Source of the DNA: JBBDWR01 sp040902745 | GTDB lineage: Bacteria; Actinomycetota; UBA4738; HRBIN12 | Length of the DNA stretch: 18,458 nucleotides | Direction: 5' to 3' | Assembly (NCBI GenBank): GCA_040902745.1 | Contig: JBBDWR010000016.1 | Location: 1-18,458 of the forward strand | Part shown: piece by piece, positions 7,198-15,034 of the stretch | How the letters are laid out: every line of letters begins with the position of its first letter | Numbering within the stretch: the first letter of the stretch is position 1 | Position numbers and translations under genes: made by a program | The notes under the pieces: generated by a model | Database searches by the model: none | Seen by the model: the letters and a program-made list of their open reading frames with translations, nothing else | Told to the model about the DNA's origin: nothing

Positions 7198-9489
7198 TCA
7201 TCCCCAGGTTTCTCCGACGATCGCGGCCAGCAGCGAGACGGCCCCCGCCTTGTCCAACGGCTCGTTGCCGTTGCCGCACTTGGGAGACTGCACGCACGAG
7301 GGGCACCCGCGCGAACATGAACATTCCCGCACCGTCGCGAGGGTGGCCCTGAGCAACCGCTCCGCGTCGGTGAACCCTCGTTCGGCGATGCCGGCTCCGC
7401 CCGGATACCCGTCGTAGATGAAGATCGCGCACGACCCGGTGTCGGGATGCAGCGCGGTGGAGACGCCGCCCACGTCCCAGCGATCGCAGGTGGCCACAAG
7501 CGGGAGGAGCCCGATCGCGGCGTGTTCGGCAGCATGCGCGGCACCCGGAAGATCCGCGGGCGAGATCGCCGCTCGCTCGATCGTCTCGTGCGGGATCGCC
7601 CACCACACGGCGCGGGTCTGCAGCGTCTGCGGCAAAAACGCGAGCGGGACGACGTCCATCGTCTCCCCCGTCGCGACGAGCTTTCGGACGTACCCGACGA
7701 CCTGGTTGGTTACGTCGACCGAACCGTAGGACACGGGCACCTCTCCGGACGTCGCTTGGCGCAGGACCTCGACAACGCGCAGGTCCGTGACGTCGCGCGA
7801 CTGCGTGTAGAAGTCCGGGTCGCCGGGCTCGACTACGGCGACGCGCTCGACCAGGTCGAGCTTGGTCACCAGGTACTGCTCCCCCTGATGCAGGTACACG
7901 GCGCCCGCGTGCACCTGTCCGTAGGCTCGGGCCTCGTCGACCGTGCCGAGCAACTCGCCCGTCTGCGCGACGACGATCGAGAACACGTGTCCGGACGCCG
8001 AACGGATATCGACGCCCCGATGCGGAGACGTCGTCCCACGATGATGCAGCGCCGTGCCGCCACCACGGATCGATCGCTCCTTGAGGCTGCCTTCCTCGAC
8101 CAGGCGCTCGACCGCCGGCACTGCCGCGCGTCCGAAGAACCGTTCCACCTCGGTCGAAAGCAGCGGCGCTTCCCGTGCGGCACAGAGAAGATGGGGTTGC
8201 AAGACGAACGGGTTCTCGGGATCGATCACGGCTGCTTCGGGGCGCCGGTCGAACAGGTCGCTCGGATGGTGGACCAGATACTGGTCGAGCGGATCGTCCT
8301 GGGCGACGAGCACTGCGAGCGAACCGGCCCCTCGGCGCCCCGCCCGGCCTGCCTGCTGCCACATCGACGCTCGGGTGCCTGGGTACCCGACGAGTACTGC
8401 CGCGTCGAGGGAGCCGATGTCGATGCCGAGCTCCAATGCGTTGGTCGACGCGATCGCCGTGAGTTCCCCGTCGGCGAGCTGACGTTCGAGTTCGCGGCGC
8501 TGCTCAGGAAGGTAACCGGCGCGGTACGCCTTGATGCTCTCCTTGGCGATACCGCCTCCTACGGCCCGCTGCGCGAACGTCGCGAGCAGTTCCGCCGCCT
8601 TGCGTGAGCGCGTGAAGCCGATCGTGCGAACCTGTTGGCTGACGAGTGAGGCGATCAGATCGGCCGACTCGGAGAGGGCGCTGCGGCGCTGGCCCGATTC
8701 CTCGTCCACGACCGGGGGGTTCCACAACACGAACAGCTTCTCTCCGCGCGGGGTGACCTCGTCGGTCACCGCCTCACACGGCAACCCAAGGAGTTTGCCC
8801 GCCAGCTCGGCCGGGTTGCCGATCGTGGCGGAGGCAAGAGCGAAGCGCGGTGTGCCCCCGTAATGGGCGACCAGACGCCGCAGACGACGCAACACCATCG
8901 CGACGTGCGTCCCGAACACGCCGCGCGCCGTGTGGGCTTCATCGATGACCACCAGCGAGAGCCGAAGAAAGAAGTCGGCCCAGCGCGCATGATCGGGGAG
9001 CATCGACGCGTGCAGCATGTCCGGGTTGGTGAGCACGAGGTTCGCGTTGCGCCGGATCAACGGCCGTTCGGCACGAGGCGTGTCGCCGTCGTACACGGCG
9101 GCGCGCAGCTGCGGGAGCTTCAGGGCGCGCACCTGCCGGAGCTGGTCGCGCGCGAGCGCCTTCGTGGGATACAGGTAGAGGGCGGTCGCCTTCTCGCCCT
9201 CGAGCGCCGCGGTCGCGAACGCGAGGTTCGAGGAGAGGGTCTTGCCGGACGCCGTCCCCGAGGCGAGCGCGACGTTGCCGCCGTCCAGCAGGATCCGCAG
9301 GGCGCGCGCTTGATGCGGGTACAACCCTTCGACCCCCAACAGGCCGACGCGATCCGTCAGCAGCTCGGGCAGTTCCGGTGGGAAGGGTTCGAGAACGGGG
9401 TCGATCGCGGGGAACTCCCGCACGTCCAGCAACGATCCGGCACGGTCCGGATCCGCGCGGAGTGTATCGACGAAGGCGTATGGATCCAC
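7198..9489 (-). CDS. mrfA: DEAD/DEAH helicase with C-terminal DUF1998/cysteine cluster (MrfA/YprA type)
   Basis: A 763-residue superfamily 2 ATP-dependent helicase. Motif I is SGTASGKT (77-84), motif II DEAH (183-186), motif III SAT (219-221) and motif VI QQAGRAGRRG (377-386). The C-terminal DUF1998 region ends in CSCSRGCPSC plus a further Cys (residues 723, 725, 729, 732, 738), the zinc-binding cluster typical of the MrfA/Hrq1-like branch. Bacillus subtilis MrfA acts in repair of mitomycin-type DNA damage; the same role here is inferred from family. The open frame runs much further upstream, but conserved sequence starts at VDPYAF, so GTG 9489-9487 is chosen; no strong ribosome-binding site is visible. 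It lies 56 bp after the cation exchanger gene and 40 bp before the glycosyltransferase gene, all on one strand, without an evident terminator. Confidence 0.9.
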   Translation of the reverse strand: MDPYAFVDTLRADPDRAGSLLDVREFPAIDPVLEPFPPELPELLTDRVGLLGVEGLYPHQARALRILLDGGNVALASGTASGKTLSSNLAFATAALEGEKATALYLYPTKALARDQLRQVRALKLPQLRAAVYDGDTPRAERPLIRRNANLVLTNPDMLHASMLPDHARWADFFLRLSLVVIDEAHTARGVFGTHVAMVLRRLRRLVAHYGGTPRFALASATIGNPAELAGKLLGLPCEAVTDEVTPRGEKLFVLWNPPVVDEESGQRRSALSESADLIASLVSQQVRTIGFTRSRKAAELLATFAQRAVGGGIAKESIKAYRAGYLPEQRRELERQLADGELTAIASTNALELGIDIGSLDAAVLVGYPGTRASMWQQAGRAGRRGAGSLAVLVAQDDPLDQYLVHHPSDLFDRRPEAAVIDPENPFVLQPHLLCAAREAPLLSTEVERFFGRAAVPAVERLVEEGSLKERSIRGGGTALHHRGTTSPHRGVDIRSASGHVFSIVVAQTGELLGTVDEARAYGQVHAGAVYLHQGEQYLVTKLDLVERVAVVEPGDPDFYTQSRDVTDLRVVEVLRQATSGEVPVSYGSVDVTNQVVGYVRKLVATGETMDVVPLAFLPQTLQTRAVWWAIPHETIERAAISPADLPGAAHAAEHAAIGLLPLVATCDRWDVGGVSTALHPDTGSCAIFIYDGYPGGAGIAERGFTDAERLLRATLATVRECSCSRGCPSCVQSPKCGNGNEPLDKAGAVSLLAAIVGETWG

Positions 9490-9545
9490 CGGCGCATCGT
9501 AGCGAGCCCCTGCGCGATCGACGGGCAGCCCTCGTCGGGGCGCCG

Positions 9546-10949
9546 TCAGGTGATGCGACCGGGCGACGCTGGAACTGGGGTCGGTTCCTCGGACATCTCT
9601 GCATACGAGGTGCGGAACCCGTCGCGCAACAATCTGCTCACCTGTCGTCGATCCTTCATCAGGATCGTGGCGCCGAGTACGAGGTAGCCGACACCGACAC
9701 CGATCCGCTCTAGCGCGTGCAGGGACTCCGGCACGATCGCGCCCAGGATGAATTGGGCCCAGAACAAGGAGAACAGCATCAAGGCTTCGCGGTTGCTGAG
9801 CGACAAGCTCGACAGGACGGCGACGGCGAAGAACGACTGCGCGGCGGTCAGGAAGAGTTCCTCTCGCTGGACCTCGTCGATCGGCAGTCCGTGCAGGCTT
9901 GCCGAGGCGATCGCGAAGACGAGCGGCAGGGTCCCGACGAGCAGGGTCCACTGGTTCACCTTCGAGGACACGAGGGTTCCCAATCCGGACTGGGTGTTCA
10001 GCCGCCAGGCGTACAGGCACGCCACGAGCAGCTCTGGTGACTCCGAGGCCAGCGGCGCCAGCCACTGGACGAGCAGAAACTCGCTGACCCCGAAGTCCTT
10101 ACCCGTATCGACGAGTGCCTCGGCGAACGCCTCGGCGCACAGTCCGATGATGGCGGCAGCGAATGCGAACATCACGATGATCGCGATCCTGCGGTTGCGG
10201 GTCACGAACGTCCCGACGTAGCGGGCGGGTCCGACCAGGTGGGGTTCCCCCGCGGGGGCTCGGGCGACCCGGATCGTGTAGGCCACGAAGATCCCGACGA
10301 GGATGAGCGTGTCGATCAGAGTGATGCTGTGTTTGAGCGGGAGTGTGAGCGAGTAGACGGTTGCGAGCGCAAGGAAGGCGATCTCCACGCTGTTGCTCCG
10401 CTGGAGCGTGATCCCCTTGCCGTCGTGGGATGCGAGCGCCGAGCCGAGCTGCGGGGGCAACGGCTTGTCCTTGGCATCCCGGGAGCGGAGGGTCCGCACG
10501 CGCCACCACGCGATGAAGACGACCGCCGACCAGCCGATCCCGATCAGCAGGCGGTTCGACCCGGTCATGTTCGCGAGCGCGAGCGAACACGAAGTTTCAC
10601 CGGCGGCCCCGGGCGCCTCGCACGCGGCACCGAACTGCTGCACCGCGTTACCCGCCTTCGCAGCGAAGACCATGTCCACGGCGTACTCGGGGAGCACAGC
10701 GATCAACGCCAGGACGGCGATCGCAAGCCCGGCTGAGATGTCGAGCTGTGCCACTTCGGCGGCCCACGACAGGATGAATGCCGCCCCCACGATCGCGAGG
10801 CCGAACAGGGCTGCATCGACCGGATGCGGAAGCTCCGGGTTCAAGAAGCGAAGGGTGATCGCCGGAACGGTGATCCCGACCGCGAGCGCCATCGACACCT
10901 GCTGGCGTCGAGGGTGTACGTCGTGGAGATCGTCGTCGAGCGTCGTCAC
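9546..10949 (-). CDS. Cation/Ca2+ exchanger (CaCA superfamily)
   Basis: A 467-residue integral membrane antiporter, expected to exchange Ca2+ or another cation for Na+ or H+. Both inverted alpha repeats can be read: ALIAVLPEYAVDMVFA with NMTGSNRLLIGIGW in the first half, and LAPLASESPELLVACLYAW with LVSSKVNQWTLLVGTLPL in the second; the acidic residues in PE and SPE are the usual ion ligands. The halves are joined by a polar loop around residues 155-185. Start GTG 10949 has AGGA about 7-9 bases upstream and a TAGGCT -10 box further up. It is longer than typical prokaryotic exchangers (about 320-370 residues), owing to the loop and both tails. Ion specificity cannot be decided from sequence. 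It probably heads a transcript with the helicase and glycosyltransferase genes. Confidence 0.88.
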   Translation of the reverse strand: MTTLDDDLHDVHPRRQQVSMALAVGITVPAITLRFLNPELPHPVDAALFGLAIVGAAFILSWAAEVAQLDISAGLAIAVLALIAVLPEYAVDMVFAAKAGNAVQQFGAACEAPGAAGETSCSLALANMTGSNRLLIGIGWSAVVFIAWWRVRTLRSRDAKDKPLPPQLGSALASHDGKGITLQRSNSVEIAFLALATVYSLTLPLKHSITLIDTLILVGIFVAYTIRVARAPAGEPHLVGPARYVGTFVTRNRRIAIIVMFAFAAAIIGLCAEAFAEALVDTGKDFGVSEFLLVQWLAPLASESPELLVACLYAWRLNTQSGLGTLVSSKVNQWTLLVGTLPLVFAIASASLHGLPIDEVQREELFLTAAQSFFAVAVLSSLSLSNREALMLFSLFWAQFILGAIVPESLHALERIGVGVGYLVLGATILMKDRRQVSRLLRDGFRTSYAEMSEEPTPVPASPGRIT

Positions 10950-10980
10950 GGGTTCGTCCTGGCGGTCGAGGTCGGGCGCG

Positions 10981-10986
10981 AGCCTA
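10981..10986 (-). promoter_or_regulatory. Putative -10 box of the cation exchanger gene
   Basis: TAGGCT (minus strand) fits TANNNT, about 31 bases before the GTG, followed by CAGGACGAACC containing the ribosome-binding site. The same CTAGGCT heptamer occurs before crcB. No clear -35 box. Confidence 0.4.
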
Positions 10987-11017
10987 GCATCGTGGATCGA
11001 GAAGCCGTGCCTACCAG

Positions 11018-11965
11018 CTACTCTCCCGCGGTCGGGCTGGGGGGAAGGTGCTTCTTCTCGACGTAACCGTGCTTGGCCAGGTCCTTGTAGATCGGCTGAG
11101 CGGCACTCGTGATGGAGACGACGCTCTGTTCACCCTCCATCCCGATCGAGCCCGGCACGACGATGTTCTGCACTTTCTTCGGGTTGAACGCCGTGGCGGC
11201 GAACCCGAACCGCACCAGTTCGTCCAGAGAGAGGTCGGTCTCAACGGCTCGCATACCCACGCTGATCCAGTCCAACATCCTGCTGGGATCGGAGGAGAAC
11301 TCGTCCTGGTACTGAGCGAGCGCGGCGATCATGATCCGGGCTTGGTTCTCCGAGCGCGCGAAGTCACCTTGCGAGAAGCTGTGGCGGTCGCGGCCGAACG
11401 CCAATACGTCGTAGCCGCGAAGGTCGTAGGTGCCGGGTGTGAAGTCGCTCTTGGCGTAGGAGTCGTGCATCGTGAACGGCACGTCCAGCGTGAGCCGTCC
11501 GATCTCGTCGACCCCGTCCTTGACGCCGTCGAACGAGGTGAGCATCCAGTAGTCGATCTTGATCTTCGTGAGTTGCTCAACCGTTTCGACCATGCACTCG
11601 GGTCCGCCGCTCGCGAGCGCGTTGTTGATCTTGCCCTGCCCGAAGCACGGGATGTCCACCCACGAATCGCGAGGGAACCCGAGGATCGAGGCGGTGTTGT
11701 CTTGCGGGTTGATCCCGATGATGTGGATCGAGTCGCCCAGCCCCCGCTCCACCGGCGTGCCGTCGTCGACGCGGGCGTCGCTGCCGATCGCCAGGATGAA
11801 GATCGGGTCGTCCCCCTCCAGGTCCGGGACGTAGTTCGCGCGGACCTTCCCCACTTGCACCGAGGCTGCGGCATCGGCGGCGACGGGACCGGAGATGCTC
11901 CCAAGCGTCGCTCCCGCGATCCAGGCGCTCAGGACGGCCACGATCAGGGGGAGACGTACCTTCAC
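11018..11965 (-). CDS. LytR-CpsA-Psr (LCP) family glycopolymer transferase
   Basis: A 315-residue membrane-anchored enzyme of the family that transfers lipid-linked glycopolymers (teichoic acid, capsule, arabinogalactan) to peptidoglycan on the outer face of the membrane. An N-terminal hydrophobic segment at residues 5-25 is anchor or signal. LCP landmarks follow in order: LAIGSDAR (58-65), ILGFPRDSWVDIP (94-106), KINNALASGG (112-121), and FGRDRHSFSQGDFARSENQ (190-208), containing the conserved arginines and aspartate that bind the pyrophosphate of the polyprenyl substrate. The start is GTG 11965, overlapping the TGA of the preceding gene (GTGA); the longer frame to 12043 has no homology. It lacks the C-terminal LytR_C domain of larger members. 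Which polymer it attaches is unknown, but a flippase and a glycosyltransferase lie a few kb away. Confidence 0.93.
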   Translation of the reverse strand: MKVRLPLIVAVLSAWIAGATLGSISGPVAADAAASVQVGKVRANYVPDLEGDDPIFILAIGSDARVDDGTPVERGLGDSIHIIGINPQDNTASILGFPRDSWVDIPCFGQGKINNALASGGPECMVETVEQLTKIKIDYWMLTSFDGVKDGVDEIGRLTLDVPFTMHDSYAKSDFTPGTYDLRGYDVLAFGRDRHSFSQGDFARSENQARIMIAALAQYQDEFSSDPSRMLDWISVGMRAVETDLSLDELVRFGFAATAFNPKKVQNIVVPGSIGMEGEQSVVSITSAAQPIYKDLAKHGYVEKKHLPPSPTAGE

Positions 11966-12675
11966 GAGGTCGCCTCCGTCGGGGTCGCGACCGCCTCGGC
12001 GGCCTTGGTCTTGCGGTCGACCTCGAACGCGGCGATCGTCCAATTCCCGCCTTGGACGGGCCGCAGGAAGAACTGTCCCGAGCTCATCAGCTTAGCGACG
12101 GACCCGTCCTGCGTGGTGGCCACGGCCACGAAGGTGACCTCCGCCTCCACCGCGGCTGGGTGGTCCTTGTCGTCTAGCAGCACCGTCGTCGCGATGTTCG
12201 ATCTGCCCGGTTCGATCGTTCGGTAGGTCGCGCCGGCATCGGGTCCCGCGGTGAGTCCGTCGAGCTCGTCCTGCGCGGCGGTCCGGGCCTCGGCGTCGAA
12301 CGCCTCGAGGACAGCGTCGTAGCTGCCCGACCGCCAGTTCGCGGGGTCGAGGTACCCAGCGGTATAGACCGCGTTGAGCAGTTCGCTCGCCCCGGACGTG
12401 GCGTGCTTCATCGGCGCCTTCAGTTTCTTGGTCTCCACCGACATCGTGGAGACGCTGCGTTGATCCCGCACCCGGAACGCGAAGGTCGGTGTCTCGTCGC
12501 TGGGGTCGTCGAGTCCTCCGCCGGAGGTCCCGCCGCCGCTGAAGACGATGAAGCCGATCACCGCAACCGCGACGACGGCCACAGCGATTCCGGCCACGAT
12601 CCAGGGAGAGCGGCGGGGGGGAGCTGGCGCCTCGTGCTTGCCTTGGGCCAAAACGCCGGGGAATGTACCATGCAT
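11962..12675 (-). CDS. Single-pass membrane protein with extracytoplasmic domain, unknown function
   Basis: A 237-residue protein not recognised as a named family. A short positively charged N-terminus (KHEAPAPPRRSP) is followed by one strong membrane helix (about residues 25-44), a Gly/Ser linker, then about 190 residues outside the cell. The outer domain holds AVYTAGYLDPANWRSGSYDAVLEAF and ends with FFLRPVQGGNWTIAAFEVDRK, a layout like SnoaL/Mce-associated-type beta-rich domains, though this is only a resemblance. It overlaps the LCP gene by 4 bp and so is probably made with it; a helper or regulator of LCP-mediated wall attachment is an inference. Start is uncertain: ATG 12675 has no good ribosome-binding site, whereas TTG 12651 lies just after a TACATT box (12667-12662), compatible with near-leaderless translation and removing only eight residues. 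Confidence 0.75.
   Translation of the reverse strand: MHGTFPGVLAQGKHEAPAPPRRSPWIVAGIAVAVVAVAVIGFIVFSGGGTSGGGLDDPSDETPTFAFRVRDQRSVSTMSVETKKLKAPMKHATSGASELLNAVYTAGYLDPANWRSGSYDAVLEAFDAEARTAAQDELDGLTAGPDAGATYRTIEPGRSNIATTVLLDDKDHPAAVEAEVTFVAVATTQDGSVAKLMSSGQFFLRPVQGGNWTIAAFEVDRKTKAAEAVATPTEATS
12662..12667 (-). promoter_or_regulatory. Possible -10 box inside the 5' end of the membrane-protein gene
   Basis: TACATT on the minus strand fits TANNNT and would start RNA near 12655, four bases before TTG 12651. If used, ATG 12675 cannot be the start from this promoter. Low certainty. Confidence 0.25.
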
Positions 12676-12720
12676 GCTGAAGTTCTCGAGGGTGTGCCGG
12701 GAAGACTGGTCGGCGTCGGG

Positions 12721-14112
12721 ATGACGCCTGTGCCGAATCAGCCCACCCCTCCGTCCGATCCACCGGGCTCTGGCCTGCGCGCCACGCTGCTGGGTTCTGA
12801 CACCCGCGTTGCGCGCGCCGTTCTCCAACCGGTGCAGACGTTTCTGCACACCGAAGCGGCCAGCGGGGTCCTGCTGTTGCTGGCGGCGATCGTCGCCCTC
12901 GTCTGGTCGAACGGGCCGTTCGGCGATTCCTACGAACGTGTGTGGACAACGACCGCCACGATCGGCATCGACGGCGTGCTCGAGGTCTCCAACGACCTGC
13001 ACCACTGGGTGAATGAGGGCCTCATGACCTTTTTCTTCTTCGTGGTGGGGCTCGAGGTCAAGCGCGAACTCACGACCGGCGAACTTCGCGATCGCAGGGC
13101 GGTGGTGCTCCCGGCGGCAGCTGCGTTCGGAGGGATGGTCGTTCCGGCCCTGCTGTATGTCGCGATCGCCGGGACCGGTGATGCCGGCCGTGGCTGGGCG
13201 ATCCCGATGGCGACCGACATCGCCTTCGCGCTCGGGGTGCTCACGCTGGTGGGACGGCGCGCTCCGGCCAGCCTCAAGCTGTTCCTGCTCGCCCTCGCCA
13301 TCATCGATGACATCGGCGCGATCCTCGTGATCGCGATCTTCTACACGGAGCAGGTCGACATCGCTCCTCTCCTCGTCGGTGTCGGTCTGATCGGTGCGAT
13401 GTTCGCGGCAGACCGGGGGCGTGTTCGCGCGATGCCCGTGTACGCCGTGCTCGGGGTCGGTGTGTGGCTCGCCGTTCAGCAGTCCGGCGTGGAGCCCACG
13501 CTGGCCGGCGTGGCGCTCGGTCTGCTTGCGCCTTCCCGGCCGTTCCAGCGTCCTCGGGCCGTCAGCGGGGAAGCCCGACGTGTGGCCGCGGAGACCGACG
13601 ACGAGCCCGACCCACCGGACGCCGACGCCCAGGAGTGGCTCCGGCTCGCCTCCCTCTCGCGGGAAGCCGTCTCACCGCTGACGCGGCTCGAGACGATGTT
13701 GCACCCTTGGACGAGCTACCTGATCGTTCCCTTGTTCGCCCTCGCGAACGCCGGCGTGCCGCTGACCCTGGGGTCCGTTCGCGACTCCCTGACCAGCGGT
13801 GTCACGCTGGGGGTGCTCGTCGGTCTCGTGGTGGGCAAGGTGGTCGGGATCGGCGTCGCGAGCTGGATCACGGTGCGCCTCGGGTTCGGGCGCCTCCCGT
13901 CCGGCGCCTCCTGGAGGCAGTTGGCCGGGGTCGCCGCCCTGGGCGGGATCGGTTTCACGGTTTCGCTGTTCATCGCCGAGCTCGCATTCGCCGGAACCGA
14001 GCAGCTGAACCTCGCCAAGATCGGGATCCTGCTCGCGTCGGTCATGGCGGGTGTCCTCGGAGCGGTGCTGCTGCGATCGTCGCCTCGGCCGGGCACGGTT
14101 GCCGATGTATGA
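12721..14112 (+). CDS. nhaA: Na+/H+ antiporter NhaA
   Basis: A 463-residue inner-membrane antiporter that expels Na+ (or Li+) in exchange for H+. Hallmarks: HHWVNEGLMTFFFFVVGLEV (94-113), GWAIPMATDIAFALGVL (159 onward) with Asp166, and LAIIDDIGAILVIAIFYT with the paired aspartates 196 and 197 that carry the ions, then a C-terminal half ending in GGIGFTVSLFIAELAF. A polar insertion, acidic and about 40 residues long (EARRVAAETDDEPDPPDADA region), lies in the central cytosolic loop; E. coli NhaA, 388 residues, is shorter there. Start is uncertain: ATG 12721 is the conservative choice, while in-frame GTG 12694 and ATG 12670 would add 9 or 17 residues, the latter overlapping the divergent gene. 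It stops 21 bp from the convergent DUF190 gene. Confidence 0.94.
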   Translation: MTPVPNQPTPPSDPPGSGLRATLLGSDTRVARAVLQPVQTFLHTEAASGVLLLLAAIVALVWSNGPFGDSYERVWTTTATIGIDGVLEVSNDLHHWVNEGLMTFFFFVVGLEVKRELTTGELRDRRAVVLPAAAAFGGMVVPALLYVAIAGTGDAGRGWAIPMATDIAFALGVLTLVGRRAPASLKLFLLALAIIDDIGAILVIAIFYTEQVDIAPLLVGVGLIGAMFAADRGRVRAMPVYAVLGVGVWLAVQQSGVEPTLAGVALGLLAPSRPFQRPRAVSGEARRVAAETDDEPDPPDADAQEWLRLASLSREAVSPLTRLETMLHPWTSYLIVPLFALANAGVPLTLGSVRDSLTSGVTLGVLVGLVVGKVVGIGVASWITVRLGFGRLPSGASWRQLAGVAALGGIGFTVSLFIAELAFAGTEQLNLAKIGILLASVMAGVLGAVLLRSSPRPGTVADV

Positions 14113-14133
14113 CACGCGATGTCGCGACGGGGT

Positions 14134-14478
14134 TCAGTCTTTCGGGTCGCGTCCCCGATAGTGCGCCACCTGCACATGCTCGAGCGTGACGAGTCCCTCG
14201 GGGACCATCTCGTCGATCGTCGGCAGGAACGCGTCGATCTTCTCCTGCGAGTCGACGATCTCCACCACGATTGGCAGGTCGGACGACAAGCGCAGGATCC
14301 TGGACGTGTGCAATCGGGAGCTGGCGCCGAAGCCTTCGATCCCCCGAAGCACGGTCGCACCGGCCAGGCCGCCCTTCCGGGCGCGCTCGACGATCGCCTG
14401 GAACAGGGGAGCGCCGTCCCACGTGTCGGACTCTCCGATGAAGATCCGGACCAGGGTGGCCTCGCCCTCGATCGTCAC
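14134..14478 (-). CDS. DUF190 family protein, CrcB-associated
   Basis: A 114-residue soluble protein of the DUF190 family, a PII-like fold. The family signature GATVLRGIEGFGASSRLHTS (residues 43-62) is intact, preceded by LVRIFIGESDTWDGAPL and followed by LSSDLPIVVEIVDSQEKIDAFL. Start GTG 14478 overlaps the TGA of crcB (GTGA), so the two are coupled. DUF190 genes very often sit beside crcB, suggesting a role in sensing or modulating fluoride export, but no molecular function is established to my knowledge. It ends in a charged tail (HYRGRDPKD). Confidence 0.93.
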   Translation of the reverse strand: MTIEGEATLVRIFIGESDTWDGAPLFQAIVERARKGGLAGATVLRGIEGFGASSRLHTSRILRLSSDLPIVVEIVDSQEKIDAFLPTIDEMVPEGLVTLEHVQVAHYRGRDPKD

Positions 14479-14873
14479 AGCGCCCTTCCGATCGTGATCC
14501 CGCCCCACACCGCGATCAGCCCCAGCGTCAGACTTCCAAGGACGTTGATCGCGGCGAGGCCGTAGGCACCCTCTTCCAGCAGGGTGAACGTCTCCAGGGA
14601 GAAGGTGGAGAAGGTCGTGAACGCTCCGACGAAGCCGATCGTGAGTGCGTCGCGCGTGGTGGGAGACACCGTCATCCTGCCGGTCAGCGCAGCGAAGAGC
14701 AGGCCGAGGACGAAGGACCCGGCGACGTTGACGAGGAATGTCCCCCAGGGAAAAGCCCCCGCCTGGTACCGGCCGACCAGGCCGCCGACCCCGTACCGTG
14801 CCAGGGCGCCGGCCGCACCGGCGACCGCGATACCCACGATCGCCCTCAAGACCGCCTCCCTCCCGTGCCGCAT
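14475..14873 (-). CDS. crcB: Fluoride channel/exporter CrcB (FluC)
   Basis: A 132-residue four-helix membrane protein of the Fluc family, which works as an antiparallel dimer letting F- leave the cell. Signatures: GALARYGVGGLVG (residues 22-34), PWGTFLVNVAGSFVLGLL with the conserved Asn, and GFVGAFTTFSTFSLETF carrying the phenylalanine/threonine pore residues. Many actinobacteria encode two crcB genes side by side; here only one is seen, followed by the coupled DUF190 gene. Start: ATG 14873 has AGG 8 bases upstream and a TAGGCT box just before it. An internal TTG (codon 9, 14849) has a stronger GGGAGGGAG site, so a slightly shorter product is possible. No fluoride riboswitch was recognised upstream. 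Confidence 0.94.
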   Translation of the reverse strand: MRHGREAVLRAIVGIAVAGAAGALARYGVGGLVGRYQAGAFPWGTFLVNVAGSFVLGLLFAALTGRMTVSPTTRDALTIGFVGAFTTFSTFSLETFTLLEEGAYGLAAINVLGSLTLGLIAVWGGITIGRAL

Positions 14874-14885
14874 CCGGACCTGCGA

Positions 14886-14891
14886 AGCCTA
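14886..14891 (-). promoter_or_regulatory. Putative -10 box of crcB-DUF190
   Basis: TAGGCT (minus strand) fits TANNNT and would start RNA about 6 bases before the crcB ATG, giving a very short leader with no room for a riboswitch. Same heptamer CTAGGCT as before the cation exchanger gene. Confidence 0.4.
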
Positions 14892-14972
14892 GCGTCGGGT
14901 GGGCCACCGTGCGCCCGAACGCGTCCCGGGGTTGGTCGATCCGGGCTCCGGTCGCGCGTAGGGCGTTGTCTC

Positions 14973-14978
14973 TATACT
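14973..14978 (+). promoter_or_regulatory. Putative -10 box of hppA
   Basis: TATACT, close to the consensus TATAAT, lies 57 bases before the hppA ATG in the 161-bp divergent region shared with crcB. No good -35 match is seen at the usual distance. The leader contains AGGAGGA (15024-15030), a near-perfect ribosome-binding site. Confidence 0.5.
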
Positions 14979-15034
14979 TCTCGCGTCCTGAGCAGCAACG
15001 ACCCCGATCCGACAGCTGATCCGAGGAGGATTCC

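Noticed and set aside
14113..14133. Terminator between convergent nhaA and the DUF190 gene
   Set aside because: CGCGA-TG-TCGCG (14115-14126) is an inverted repeat, but its 2-base loop is too tight and no T-run follows.
14874..15034. Fluoride (crcB-motif) riboswitch upstream of crcB or hppA
   Set aside because: Neither strand shows the conserved GATG-containing pseudoknot pattern by eye, and the likely crcB promoter leaves only a 6-base leader. A covariance-model search would settle it.
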